The notes under the pieces were generated by a model, which had not been told where the DNA came from, made no database searches, and saw only the letters and a program-made list of their open reading frames with translations. A program made the translations under genes and the position numbers. Shown one piece after another: positions 16,579-24,800 of a stretch of 33,351 nt of DNA (positions within the stretch are counted from its first letter, which is position 1; every line of letters starts with the position of its first letter). The DNA comes from Bacillota bacterium (GTDB taxonomy: Bacteria > Bacillota > Clostridia > Christensenellales > CAG-138), in contig JAEWUO010000019.1 in assembly GCA_023459335.1 (NCBI GenBank), forward strand, positions 1-33,351, read 5' to 3'.

Positions 16579-17154
16579 ATGGAAACCGCCGCAAAAAATC
16601 TTTTTGATCAGTTGCAGGGTAACCCCGTCATCGCAGCCGCCGGAAACGAGGAGGAACTTTCCCTCGCGCTGAATTCCGATTGCCGCGTGGTCTTTCTGCT
16701 CATGGGAGATGTGCTTGACATCGGCGGATTGACCCGCCGCGTGCACGAAAGCGGCAAGCTCTGCGTGATTCACCTCGATCTGATCGACGGATTTTCCAGC
16801 AGGGAAATCGCCGTGGACGCGCTTCACCGGGAAACGGGCGCCGAGGGGATCATCAGCACGCGCGGCGCGCTGATCAAACGAGCGAAACAGCTCGGGCTCG
16901 CCGCCATCCAGCGCGGGTTTATGCTCGACTCGCGATCCTTGGCCAGTTTCGAACAGCAGATTCAGCAAAGCAAGCCTGATTTTCTGGAGATTCTGCCCGG
17001 GCTTTTGCCAAAGGTGATCGCGACGCTGAAAGCGCGCGTGGATATCCCGATCATCGCGGGCGGGTTCATCCACGAAAAGGAGGACGTGATTGCGGCGCTT
17101 CAGGCTGGCGCGCTCGCCGTCTCCGCCTCAAGTCCAAGTATATGGTCCATGTGA
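16579..17154 (+). CDS. glpP: GlpP-family glycerol-3-phosphate-responsive antiterminator
   Basis: GlpP binds glycerol-3-phosphate and the leader of glp mRNAs, preventing early termination of glycerol-use genes. The 191 residues match the family (Bacillus GlpP about 192). Conserved parts are VIHLDLIDGF (64-72), GIISTRGALIKRAKQ (90-104), AIQRGFMLDSRS (109-120), DFLEILPGLLPKVI (134-147) and the C-terminal IPIIAGGFI...ALQAGALAVSAS phosphate-binding TIM-barrel end. I start at ATG 16579, with GAGG 8 bases upstream. The open frame reaches 20 codons further, but those residues are unlike the family. No glpF, glpK or glpD is present in the window, so it is an orphan here. Confidence 0.93.
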   Translation: METAAKNLFDQLQGNPVIAAAGNEEELSLALNSDCRVVFLLMGDVLDIGGLTRRVHESGKLCVIHLDLIDGFSSREIAVDALHRETGAEGIISTRGALIKRAKQLGLAAIQRGFMLDSRSLASFEQQIQQSKPDFLEILPGLLPKVIATLKARVDIPIIAGGFIHEKEDVIAALQAGALAVSASSPSIWSM

Positions 17155-17167
17155 AGCCTGGAAGATG

Positions 17168-17199
17168 AAAGTCCCGCCGGTACCCGGCGGGACTTTTTT
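17168..17199 (+). terminator. Terminator of glpP, possibly shared with the convergent dehydrogenase
   Basis: A 10-bp GC-rich stem, GTCCCGCCGG (17171-17180) with CCGGCGGGAC (17184-17193), has a 3-base loop and flanking AAA/TTT, and is followed by six T on the plus strand. On the minus strand only three T follow. Confidence 0.92.
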
Positions 17200-17221
17200 G
17201 CGTATGCTATGATCCGCTCTC

Positions 17222-18175
17222 CTAAGGATTGACAACGTTGACCGGTTTCCCGGCCTCCCAGCTTCTCAGGTTCTCCACCGCGACGTCCATCAGCCGCTGA
17301 CGCGTTTCCTTCGGCGCCCAGGAGATGTGCGGCGTGATAAAACAGTTTTTCGCATTCAGCAGCGGGTTGTCGGGCAGGATCGGTTCCTCGCTGACCACGT
17401 CCAGACCCGCGGCATAGACTTTTCCGCTGTTGAGCGCATCGGCGAGATCCGCGTCCACGATGAGCGGGCCGCGGCTGTTGTTTAAGATGATCACACCGTC
17501 TTTCATCCGCGCGATGGTGTTTTGATTGATCATGCCCTGCGTTTCCGGAAGGAGCGGACAATGCAGCGCGACGACATCCGAATTTCTTAGGAGCGTATCG
17601 AGATCCACCGCCTCCGCGCCATCCGTCGCTTGGATACGATTGGCATCATACGCCAGCACGCGCATGCCCATCGCGCGCGCAATCTCACCCGTGCGCCTGC
17701 CGATGCGCCCATAGCCGATGATACCCATGGTCTTGCCTTCCAGCTCGATCAGCGGATAGTCCCAGAAACACCAATCGGTTCCGTTGCCCCAGCGGCCCGC
17801 GTGTACCTCCGCGCTGTGATGTGCGACGCGGTTTGTGATCTCCAGAAGCATGGCGAACGCAAACTGCGACACCGCGGCTGTTCCGTAGGTCGGTACATTC
17901 GTTACAGGGATGCCGCGTTCTTTCGCCGCGGCCAGATCCACAATATTATAGCCCGTCGCCAGCACGCCGATATAACGGATACGCGGGCAGGCGGTAATCG
18001 TTTCGCGCGTGATGTTCGCTTTGTTGATGAGCACCGCTTCCGCATTTCCGATGCGAGATACGATCTTTTCATCCGGTGTATTGTCGTACACCGCCGTTTC
18101 GCCGAGTGCCTCGAGCTCTTTCCAGCTTAAATCCCCCGGATTGAGTGCATGACCATCCAGTACCACAATCTTCAT
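17222..18175 (-). CDS. D-2-hydroxyacid dehydrogenase (glycerate dehydrogenase-like)
   Basis: This is an NAD-dependent reductase of 2-keto acids such as hydroxypyruvate. The 317 residues carry the Rossmann motif GYGRIG (154-159) followed by an Asp at 177 that favours NAD, and the catalytic triad Arg235 (NNSRGPL), Glu264 (SEEP) and His283 (TPHISW). The N-terminal substrate-binding part has VLATGYNIVDL and NVPTYGTAAVSQFAFAMLL. That last stretch is typical of the glycerate dehydrogenase branch, so hydroxypyruvate is the best guess, though not certain. AAAGGAG precedes the ATG. It has its own promoter and lies 127 bases downstream of nagB on the same strand, without a clear terminator between them. 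Confidence 0.93.
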   Translation of the reverse strand: MKIVVLDGHALNPGDLSWKELEALGETAVYDNTPDEKIVSRIGNAEAVLINKANITRETITACPRIRYIGVLATGYNIVDLAAAKERGIPVTNVPTYGTAAVSQFAFAMLLEITNRVAHHSAEVHAGRWGNGTDWCFWDYPLIELEGKTMGIIGYGRIGRRTGEIARAMGMRVLAYDANRIQATDGAEAVDLDTLLRNSDVVALHCPLLPETQGMINQNTIARMKDGVIILNNSRGPLIVDADLADALNSGKVYAAGLDVVSEEPILPDNPLLNAKNCFITPHISWAPKETRQRLMDVAVENLRSWEAGKPVNVVNP

Positions 18176-18231
18176 GCCGCGCTCCTTTGCTCGAGAAAAT
18201 CCGGACAGCGTATTACGCCCGCCTGATTTTT

Positions 18232-18260
18232 AGTATACCCCAATTCCCGACGGAGGACAA
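18232..18260 (-). promoter_or_regulatory. Candidate promoter of the D-2-hydroxyacid dehydrogenase gene
   Basis: On the minus strand TTGTCC (18255-18260), a 17-base spacer and TATACT (18232-18237). Confidence 0.6.
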
Positions 18261-18302
18261 CGGCACGTCGCAGGGGATTGCGCCGGTAAGCGACAGCTGC
18301 TT

Positions 18303-19037
18303 TCAGCCCGTGTAACCGATGCGCCGCGCCAGCGCGCGATCGAGGATCACCGTTACGTCGGGATGCGTCTTCACCATCGTCGCGGGGTTCTGCGCGGAAA
18401 GCTCGTCGCTGAGCAGCAGGCCCTTCATGGCGGCGGCTTTGCTTTCTCCGGTCGCAAGCAGCAGCAGTTTTTTCGCGCGCAGGATATCGCCGATCCCCAT
18501 TGAAATAGCGTGCGTCGGCACTTCCTCGCGGCTTGCAAAGAATCGCGCGTTCGCGTCGATCGTGCTCTGCTCCAGCTCCTCAACGTGCGCGCCGTCGTAG
18601 AGCACCCTCCCCGGTTCGTTGAAACCGACGTGTCCGTCCGCCCCGATGCCCAGAAGCTGCACGTCGATCGGTTTTTCCGCGATGGCTTTGCGGAATCTTC
18701 GCACGTTTTCCTCGATGTCTCCCGTGCCCAGCGCAACCACCGTGTTGCTTTTGTCGATATTGACGAGATCGAATAGGTTTTCGTCCATAAATCGGCGATA
18801 GCTCTGCGGGTGTTCCGGCGGAAGGCCGACGTATTCGTCCAGATTGACCGTACTGACGCGGGAAAAATCCAGTTCGCCGTTTCGGTACGCCTGCACGAGA
18901 TACGGGTAGACGCCCTGCGCGGTCCCGCCCGTGGCAAGCCCGAGCCGCGCGTCCGGTTTGCTGCGGATGACCTGAGCGATAATGCGCGCTGTGATTTCGC
19001 AGGTTTTCTGAAAACTGTCCGTTACGATGACGTTCAT
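18303..19037 (-). CDS. nagB: Glucosamine-6-phosphate deaminase
   Basis: This enzyme converts glucosamine-6-phosphate to fructose-6-phosphate and ammonia, in amino-sugar catabolism. The 244 residues are the short form. Catalytic positions equivalent to E. coli Asp72, Asp141, His143 and Glu148 are visible as Asp67 (NLDEYVGL), Asp134 and His136 (GADGHVGFNEPG) and Glu141. LATGGTAQGVY near residue 35 binds phosphate. I start at ATG 19037, which has GGAG 8 bases upstream; a GTG three codons earlier is too close to the SD. It has its own promoter directly behind the terminator of the fusion gene. No nagA is nearby, so it may serve recycling of wall amino sugars. Confidence 0.96.
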   Translation of the reverse strand: MNVIVTDSFQKTCEITARIIAQVIRSKPDARLGLATGGTAQGVYPYLVQAYRNGELDFSRVSTVNLDEYVGLPPEHPQSYRRFMDENLFDLVNIDKSNTVVALGTGDIEENVRRFRKAIAEKPIDVQLLGIGADGHVGFNEPGRVLYDGAHVEELEQSTIDANARFFASREEVPTHAISMGIGDILRAKKLLLLATGESKAAAMKGLLLSDELSAQNPATMVKTHPDVTVILDRALARRIGYTG

Positions 19038-19133
19038 ATCTTTCACTCCGTCGCTTTGTCCGCGCCGGCCTGCGCGTTACCGCAGTACCGGCCCGTCATC
19101 TGTTCTCTGAATCGGTTCATTTGTATCGTACAT

Positions 19134-19162
19134 ATTATACCGCGGCCGCTTCCCGTTTGCAA
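19134..19162 (-). promoter_or_regulatory. Promoter of nagB
   Basis: On the minus strand TTGCAA (19157-19162), a 17-base spacer and a perfect TATAAT (19134-19139). It lies only 6 bases beyond the upstream gene's terminator. Confidence 0.7.
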
Positions 19163-19167
19163 GGGAA

Positions 19168-19192
19168 GAAAAACCCCGCCGACAGGCGGGGC
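19168..19192 (-). terminator. Terminator of the first PIG-L/NAGPA fusion gene
   Basis: On the minus strand the stem GCCCCGCC/GGCGGGG encloses a 4-base loop and is followed by TTTTTC. It separates the fusion gene from nagB. Confidence 0.88.
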
Positions 19193-19233
19193 TTGTTGAA
19201 CCATGTTTTCCACTCGAGAGAACGATGAATGTA

Positions 19234-21717
19234 TCAGCCATCGCCGTCGTTAATAATCGTATCGTCTTCGGACGGCACCTGTTCAGAATAGCCCCAAACA
19301 AGCCCGTCGGGAATACGCCGCTGATAGGTATCCGCGATGGTGCCTTCGTGCTTGTTGCCGTGCCGGTTGAGCTGTTCGCCCATGAACAGCATGCAGGCCG
19401 AAACGCCGCCGTCGAGGTTATACGCCTCCACGCAGCCTTCCTTGACGAAAAGCTCGCCGAATGCGCTGAGACGCATGCCGTAGCTGTATTCCTTCTGCCG
19501 GCCGTCGACGACAATCGCAACAAAGTGTCCGGGTTCGATCATGCCGATGCCCGTGCGCGGGTTGGTCTCGTTGGCGATGCGCGGCACATGATCGATATCC
19601 GCCGTGGTATACGCGCCGTCCCGGATCAGCGTCGGCCCGAAGGAGAACGCGTCCCGCACGCCGTCCATCAGAAGTTCGGAAGCGGTGGTTTCTTTCGGCG
19701 AAAAGATTCGCATGGTCATGTCGGGATACATCGCAAGCACGTCGCACTTTGCGCTGTCGAGAAACACCTTTCCATCGCGGATCAGGATGCTCTTATACTG
19801 CGTGTCGCTCTCGGTCAGGTTGTCGCCCGTGATCATGAGCACGGCTTTGTTGCGCCGCGCAATGACCCAGGGCTTCACCGCGCCCGCGCCGTTGCGGTTG
19901 TCCGCGGACTGTACGGTGCGGAAATGATTCACGTCCCGCATCCGGATGTGCGCAATGAAATACACGAGCGGGAAGGTTTTCTCGCCGTAGTTTGTATACT
20001 CCGTTACCACGCGGTCGATCAATATGGAGAGCGTATCCGTGCGGTATTCCCAGTGGCCGTTTTCTTTGTCTGCGACGATCACTTCCGCAGGGTCGTCCGC
20101 TTTACGGTAATAGTTATCGTTCGCGGACGGGGCGACGGCCTCCTCCTGCGGTTCCGGCGTAGGCTGCGGCGTCGCGGTCTGCTCCGGCGTAGCGCTCGCG
20201 GTTGGCACGGGCGTTTCGACGGGTGTTTCCTCCGCGCCCTGCGTTCGGCTGAAGAAATACACCGCGCCGGATACGGCAAGGCCCAGTAGCAGCGGCAGGA
20301 GCGACACCGTAACCGCGCCGCCGCGCCGCCTGCCGTTGATCCGTTTCAGGCCGTATCCCAGAAACAGGTAGATGGTGGCGATCAGCCCGACCGCGGGCGA
20401 CACGATCAAAAGCGCCGTCGACGGTCGAGATACGCCGAGAGACGCAACCGTTCTGTCCGGTTCTGCCGCTGCCGTTTGTTCGGCGGGCGCGGCGGTTGGC
20501 TCCGGCGTATCGGCGGGGGTTGGCGTCGCCGTCGGCGCAGGTGTGGGATCGACGTAATTTCCGAGCGTCGCGGGATCGACGTGCTCAAACAGGTCGTTTC
20601 CCGTGGTATCCTCGCCGGCCGAACTCTCCTCAAGCCGGAACGAAGAGACAGGGATCAGTTCGCTTTCAAAAAGATGCCGCGTAGTGCATAGCTTTAGCGC
20701 TTCCGCCGCAAGTTCCATTACGGTCTTGCCGCCGCAGCCGTTCAGCGGCGTATTATAATCGAGCACGGTCGTGCCGCCTTCACCGGCGAAATAGAGTTTC
20801 TGCACCGACGAATCCTGCGAGGCGACGCGGGCGTATTCGCCTGTGAACTGCGCCGCGCCGTCCGGCGCGGTCTCGTCCGCGGCATGCGTAACGATAATCT
20901 TTGGCTGCAGCCGCGCGACCTGTTCCTGCAGGAACACCTGCGTGGTTTTTCTGCCCCACATATTGCGGACCGTTTTATAGTAATCATTGTTCTCACTGAA
21001 GAAGCCGCCGAAGACGGGATAGCTGTCGAACCCCGTGTGCCAGAGCGCGGCGAGCAGCTCTTCCTGCGCGCTGCGCGAAGAGAGCGACATGACGACGAGC
21101 GCGGCGGGGATGTCATGGTTGCAGGCATATGTTGCGATCACGCCGAAAAATTCGTCCATCGCGGTGTAAGGGGTCGAGGCGACGACAAGCAGGTCGGCGG
21201 AGTCCGCGGGCTGCCAGCGCTGTACGTCCTCAGGCAGCTCACCCGCGCCGTAAACCGCGAGCGTAGAGAGCGAGGTTTTGCCCGACATCGCGACGACGAC
21301 ACGGACGGCGCCCGCCGCAAGCGGATAATACGCGTTGATGAACGGCTGCGCGGGCTCTTCTGAGAGCATTGCGCCGCCCGCGTCAAACTGTGACACGGTA
21401 TACCTGCTGGTGAAATCGTACCACTGGAGATACAACCCCTGCGCACCATCCGGCAGGCTGACGCCGATCGACTGGTCCTTTGTAAAAGTCTGATAGCTCT
21501 CAACGAGGCTGTCAGTGATGCGGTATTCGTCTTCCGACAGTTCTTCCGGCAGCGTGATCGAGCACTCTTCCGTGACCGTTCCGGCCTGGGTTGTCTGAAT
21601 CCTGGCGATCTCCGCACGCGCGGCGGAACAGGGTGTCAAACTGAAAACCAACAGCGCCGCCGCTGCCGCCGCCGTTATCCGAACCCGCAGTTTCATCGTT
21701 TTTTCGCGTTTGTACAT
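19234..21717 (-). CDS. Envelope fusion protein: degenerate PIG-L/LmbE domain, two TM helices, phosphodiester glycosidase (copy 1)
   Basis: The 827 residues run in order: signal peptide (about 1-35), a beta-rich region (about 45-160, GLYLQWYDF), a PIG-L/LmbE-like domain (about 174-300), a PT-rich linker (391-420), two membrane helices (about 434-455 and 470-490), a second PT-rich linker (495-525) and a NAGPA domain (about 588-810). NAGPA motifs are intact: TGDN (630-633), FGPTLI (693-698), NPRTGIG (719-725), VDGR (737-740) and YNLDGG (766-771). The deacetylase zinc motif AHPDDE is replaced by ASTPYT (180-185), and the third ligand His by Ala289, so this domain cannot bind zinc in the usual way. 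I use ATG 21717, 6 bases after the -10, which implies a leaderless message; ATG 21696 is an alternative, also without SD. The exact substrate is unknown. Confidence 0.87.
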   Translation of the reverse strand: MYKREKTMKLRVRITAAAAAALLVFSLTPCSAARAEIARIQTTQAGTVTEECSITLPEELSEDEYRITDSLVESYQTFTKDQSIGVSLPDGAQGLYLQWYDFTSRYTVSQFDAGGAMLSEEPAQPFINAYYPLAAGAVRVVVAMSGKTSLSTLAVYGAGELPEDVQRWQPADSADLLVVASTPYTAMDEFFGVIATYACNHDIPAALVVMSLSSRSAQEELLAALWHTGFDSYPVFGGFFSENNDYYKTVRNMWGRKTTQVFLQEQVARLQPKIIVTHAADETAPDGAAQFTGEYARVASQDSSVQKLYFAGEGGTTVLDYNTPLNGCGGKTVMELAAEALKLCTTRHLFESELIPVSSFRLEESSAGEDTTGNDLFEHVDPATLGNYVDPTPAPTATPTPADTPEPTAAPAEQTAAAEPDRTVASLGVSRPSTALLIVSPAVGLIATIYLFLGYGLKRINGRRRGGAVTVSLLPLLLGLAVSGAVYFFSRTQGAEETPVETPVPTASATPEQTATPQPTPEPQEEAVAPSANDNYYRKADDPAEVIVADKENGHWEYRTDTLSILIDRVVTEYTNYGEKTFPLVYFIAHIRMRDVNHFRTVQSADNRNGAGAVKPWVIARRNKAVLMITGDNLTESDTQYKSILIRDGKVFLDSAKCDVLAMYPDMTMRIFSPKETTASELLMDGVRDAFSFGPTLIRDGAYTTADIDHVPRIANETNPRTGIGMIEPGHFVAIVVDGRQKEYSYGMRLSAFGELFVKEGCVEAYNLDGGVSACMLFMGEQLNRHGNKHEGTIADTYQRRIPDGLVWGYSEQVPSEDDTIINDGDG

Positions 21718-21723
21718 AGAATC

Positions 21724-21753
21724 AGTATACACATTTCAGGTGTGTGAAGTCAA
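21724..21753 (-). promoter_or_regulatory. Promoter of fusion gene copy 1, placed directly against its start codon
   Basis: On the minus strand TTGACT (21748-21753), an 18-base spacer and TATACT (21724-21729). Only 6 bases separate the -10 from ATG 21717, so transcription should begin at or next to that A. Confidence 0.7.
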
Positions 21754-21808
21754 AGCGATTTCGCGCCGCCGCTTCCCCTGTGCAGATTCTGTCATTTTGG
21801 CAAAAGAA

Positions 21809-21837
21809 TTGTAATCGTGGCATGAGTTTACTATAAT
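21809..21837 (+). promoter_or_regulatory. Promoter of the LRR lipoprotein - CapA operon (set 1)
   Basis: TTGTAA (21809-21814), an exact 17-base spacer and a perfect TATAAT (21832-21837). The operon's SD AAGGAG is near 21893. It diverges from the promoter of fusion copy 1. Confidence 0.75.
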
Positions 21838-21903
21838 TTAACTATCGTGGGTATTTATGCTTACGGCACGTAACACCGGGAATCGAAAAAAAAGGAGAAC
21901 GGC

Positions 21904-23394
21904 ATGAAACGGAATCGCATCTTTTTATTTTCGCTGTTCCTCTTTGCGTTGCCGCTTTTATCCGGCTGCGCGCTGCTCTCCGCCGCGCCGGAAGCGGCCA
22001 GCACGCCCGCCGTCACCCAACTCGACCTGCGCAACGCGGGGCTGATCGACGCGGATCTGAGTACGTATTATTCCGAAAAAAGCCTCGTTTCGCTCGACCT
22101 GCGCGGAAACGCTCTTTCTCCGGACGCGGTGCGCGCGCTGCAGGCCGCGCTCCCAAGCTGCGACATTCTCTGGAGCGTGCCACTCGGCTCCGCACGATTC
22201 GACAGCGACAGTACGGAAATCACGCTGCCCGCCGATATGCCCGCAGACGAACTCAGCCGACTTGCGTTTTTTCCCGCGCTGACGCGCGTGGACGCCGCCG
22301 CGCTGACCGATTCGGCCGCGGTGCAGGCGGCCGCCGAAAAACTCCCCAAAGTCGAATTCCTCTGGAACATCGACGCTTTCGGGCAGACCTATCCTTCCGA
22401 CATGGCGGAGCTCGACCTGACGCAGACGATGATCGGCGACGGAGCCACGCTGGCAGAGACGCTCGCTGCGTTTCCGCACCTGACAAAAGTCGATCTGACC
22501 GGGCAGACGCTCTCCGACGCAGTCATGCTCGCGTTGAAAGACGCGATGCCGGATGCCGCGTTCGTCTGGAGCGTCGACCTCTTCGGCGTCTCCGTTACCA
22601 GCGCGGACACCGAGGCGGACATCAGCGGCAAACAGGTCGGCGACCTCGAACTGCTCAAACAAAAACTCACGCTGCTGCCGAGCCTCACGAAACTCGTCAT
22701 GTGCAACTGCGGACCGACGAACGAACAGATGGAGACGCTCATCGCCGCGTATCCGAACGTGAAGTTCGTCTGGATGATCCGTGTCGGCGCCTGGGAGATG
22801 CGCACGGATGTGAAGGCTTTTTCCAAAGGCAACCGCAGGACGTTCGACGGAGGCAAATTCGTCGGCGGCAAGACGAATTTCACAAGCGAGGACCTCGAGC
22901 CGCTGAAATACTGCACCGACCTGATCGCGCTGGACGTCGGCCACGGCAGCCGCATCACGGACCTCTCCATCCTGCGGTACCTGCCGAAACTCCGGTTTCT
23001 GATCGTCGCGATGAACAAGATCACGAGCATCGAAGATTTGAAATATTGCCCCGATCTCGAATATCTGGAAATCTTCCAGAACTTCATTTCGGACTGGTCG
23101 CCGCTTCTGTCGCTGCCGAAGCTGACGCACTTAAACTGCAGCACAAACTATGGCAGAGATGAAAACGGTGAGAAGCATTACCCCGACTATACGGTGCTTA
23201 AGCAAATGACGCAACTTGAGCGCGTCTGGATTATCCATTCCAACCTGACGAAGGAGCAGCTTGCGGACCTCCGCGCCGCGCTGCCGAACGCGGTGATCAA
23301 CACACTCGGCGGGCACTCCACCGACAATGGCTGGCGGAATAACGACCTTTACCGCGAAATGCAGGGGTTGTTTAGCCTGCCGATTTCCAAATAA
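21904..23394 (+). CDS. Leucine-rich-repeat lipoprotein with four tryptophan-centred modules (copy 1)
   Basis: The 496 residues start with a lipoprotein signal ending in LLSGC (Cys22), so the mature protein is tethered outside the membrane. Residues 35-300 contain four modules of 64-68 residues. Each has an LDL-type strand and ends in a segment of the form P-x4-(L/V)-W-x-(V/I), with Trp at 90, 154, 222 and 290. Residues 335-465 are classical short LRRs (LIALDVGH, LRFLIVAMNKI, LEYLEIFQNFI, LTHLNCS). No catalytic site is visible; a binding or scaffold role is likely. The paralogue at 25764-27302 keeps the same Trp spacing. AAGGAG precedes the ATG. CapA follows after 47 bases in the same operon. 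Confidence 0.88.
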   Translation: MKRNRIFLFSLFLFALPLLSGCALLSAAPEAASTPAVTQLDLRNAGLIDADLSTYYSEKSLVSLDLRGNALSPDAVRALQAALPSCDILWSVPLGSARFDSDSTEITLPADMPADELSRLAFFPALTRVDAAALTDSAAVQAAAEKLPKVEFLWNIDAFGQTYPSDMAELDLTQTMIGDGATLAETLAAFPHLTKVDLTGQTLSDAVMLALKDAMPDAAFVWSVDLFGVSVTSADTEADISGKQVGDLELLKQKLTLLPSLTKLVMCNCGPTNEQMETLIAAYPNVKFVWMIRVGAWEMRTDVKAFSKGNRRTFDGGKFVGGKTNFTSEDLEPLKYCTDLIALDVGHGSRITDLSILRYLPKLRFLIVAMNKITSIEDLKYCPDLEYLEIFQNFISDWSPLLSLPKLTHLNCSTNYGRDENGEKHYPDYTVLKQMTQLERVWIIHSNLTKEQLADLRAALPNAVINTLGGHSTDNGWRNNDLYREMQGLFSLPISK

Positions 23395-23441
23395 ATGCGA
23401 TTCGATCCGCATTTTCCCTCGCACCCCCGACAGGAGACAAC

Positions 23442-24734
23442 ATGCTGAAACGATTCCCTTTTTTCTTCATCCTCGCGCTGAGCCTGTTTACCGCGTTGGC
23501 CATATCCGGCTGTGCGGGCAAAAACTCGCCTCAGGCACCCGAGACGGCGCAAAGCGAGACCGCAACGCCAACGCCCGCCGCAAGCGCGACGCCGGAACCC
23601 ACTCCGACGCCGGAGCCGACCCCGACGGTGATCACCATCGGCGCGGTCGGGGATATCATGATCATGCCCGCGCAGATCAACGGCGCCTATGACGCCACCA
23701 CGGAAACCTATGATTTTTCTCGCAGCTTTCTCGGCGTAAAAAACCAGTTTCGTTCGGTGGATCTCATGTGCGGCAATCTGGAAACCACGCTTTCCGGCGA
23801 GGAAGCGAAATACTCGAAAAAGAGAAACGACGACGAACCCGCGGACACCTTCAACGCGCCGGACGTCGTCGTCGACAACCTGAAAGACATTGGATTCGAC
23901 TTTTTGAGCACCGGCAACAACCACGCGCTCGACCGGAAGATGCCGGGGCTTCTCCGCACGCTGGATGTTCTGGACGAAAAAGACGTTTACCACACCGGAA
24001 CCGCGCGCTCCAACGAAGAGCGCGACACGCCGCTGATCATCGACGTGCAGGGCGTCAAGATCGGCATCGTGGCGGGGACGGAGATCATTAACAAGCACGA
24101 CCGCTATATGACGGACGAAGAGACCGAATATGCCGTCACCCGCCTGTATCTGCAGCAGGACCGCCTGCTCGCGGAAGTCAAGGCCTGCCGCGACGCGGGC
24201 GCGGATTTTGTCATCGCCTATCCGCACTGGGACAAGGAGCACAAGAAAGCCGCCAACACGAAGACGCGCGAACTGGCGCAGCAACTTTTAGCTGCGGGCG
24301 CGGACGTGATACTGGGATCGCATCCGCACGTTGTACAGAGCATTGAAAACGTCACCGTCGATCGGAACGGGCAGCCGTACACCGGCCTCGTGGTCTACTC
24401 CATGGGCAACTTCATCTCGAACATGGCGGGCAAAACGGACGTCGATCCGCTCAAGTACGGGCTTTACGTGCAGCTCTCTTTGGAAAAAGCGGTGGACGGG
24501 ACGGTTTCGCTCAAAAGCGCATGTTATATGCCGCTCTTCGAATTTTACCGTACGGTGGAAGGAAAATACGTCCATCAGGTCGTACCCGCGCTGTCGGACA
24601 CGTCGCTGATTCAATCCTTTTCCGAATTGACCGACAAGGAACGCCTGAAGGCCGCCGTCGCACGGGACTATGTGATCAAAGTATGCACCACGAACGCGAT
24701 CCCCGTGATGGAGGATTCGGACTGGGTACGGTAA
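23442..24734 (+). CDS. CapA-family metallophosphatase-like lipoprotein (copy 1)
   Basis: The 430 residues comprise a lipoprotein signal with AISGC (Cys24), a Pro-Thr-Glu linker (40-62) and a CapA/PgsA-type domain (about 63-335). Calcineurin-like metal-site motifs are present: VGDIM (69-73), GNLET (111-115), GNNHALD (158-164), SHPHV (293-297) and YSMGNF (319-324). CapA proteins are needed for poly-gamma-glutamate capsule in bacilli, but related genes occur widely without capB or capC, as here, and their reaction is not settled. The cell-surface location is secure. AGGAG lies upstream of the ATG. It is the second gene after the LRR lipoprotein and converges on the glycosyltransferase of set 2. 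Confidence 0.92.
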   Translation: MLKRFPFFFILALSLFTALAISGCAGKNSPQAPETAQSETATPTPAASATPEPTPTPEPTPTVITIGAVGDIMIMPAQINGAYDATTETYDFSRSFLGVKNQFRSVDLMCGNLETTLSGEEAKYSKKRNDDEPADTFNAPDVVVDNLKDIGFDFLSTGNNHALDRKMPGLLRTLDVLDEKDVYHTGTARSNEERDTPLIIDVQGVKIGIVAGTEIINKHDRYMTDEETEYAVTRLYLQQDRLLAEVKACRDAGADFVIAYPHWDKEHKKAANTKTRELAQQLLAAGADVILGSHPHVVQSIENVTVDRNGQPYTGLVVYSMGNFISNMAGKTDVDPLKYGLYVQLSLEKAVDGTVSLKSACYMPLFEFYRTVEGKYVHQVVPALSDTSLIQSFSELTDKERLKAAVARDYVIKVCTTNAIPVMEDSDWVR

Positions 24735-24757
24735 TCTTGTTCTATTTATAAAAAGCA

Positions 24758-24781
24758 AGCCCGCGGCGGAAGCCGCGGGCT
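24758..24781. terminator. Bidirectional terminator between the two paralogous sets
   Basis: A 10-bp perfect stem, AGCCCGCGGC (24758-24767) with GCCGCGGGCT (24772-24781), has a GGAA loop and AT-rich flanks (ATAAAAAG before, CTTTGTT after). It lies between convergent CapA copy 1 and the glycosyltransferase. Confidence 0.85.
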
Positions 24782-24800
24782 CTTTGTTATGTCCTGTGTT

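Noticed and set aside
23442..24734. Poly-gamma-glutamate capsule operon
   Set aside because: CapA-type genes are present twice, but capB, capC and capD partners are absent. The neighbours are LRR and NAGPA proteins instead.
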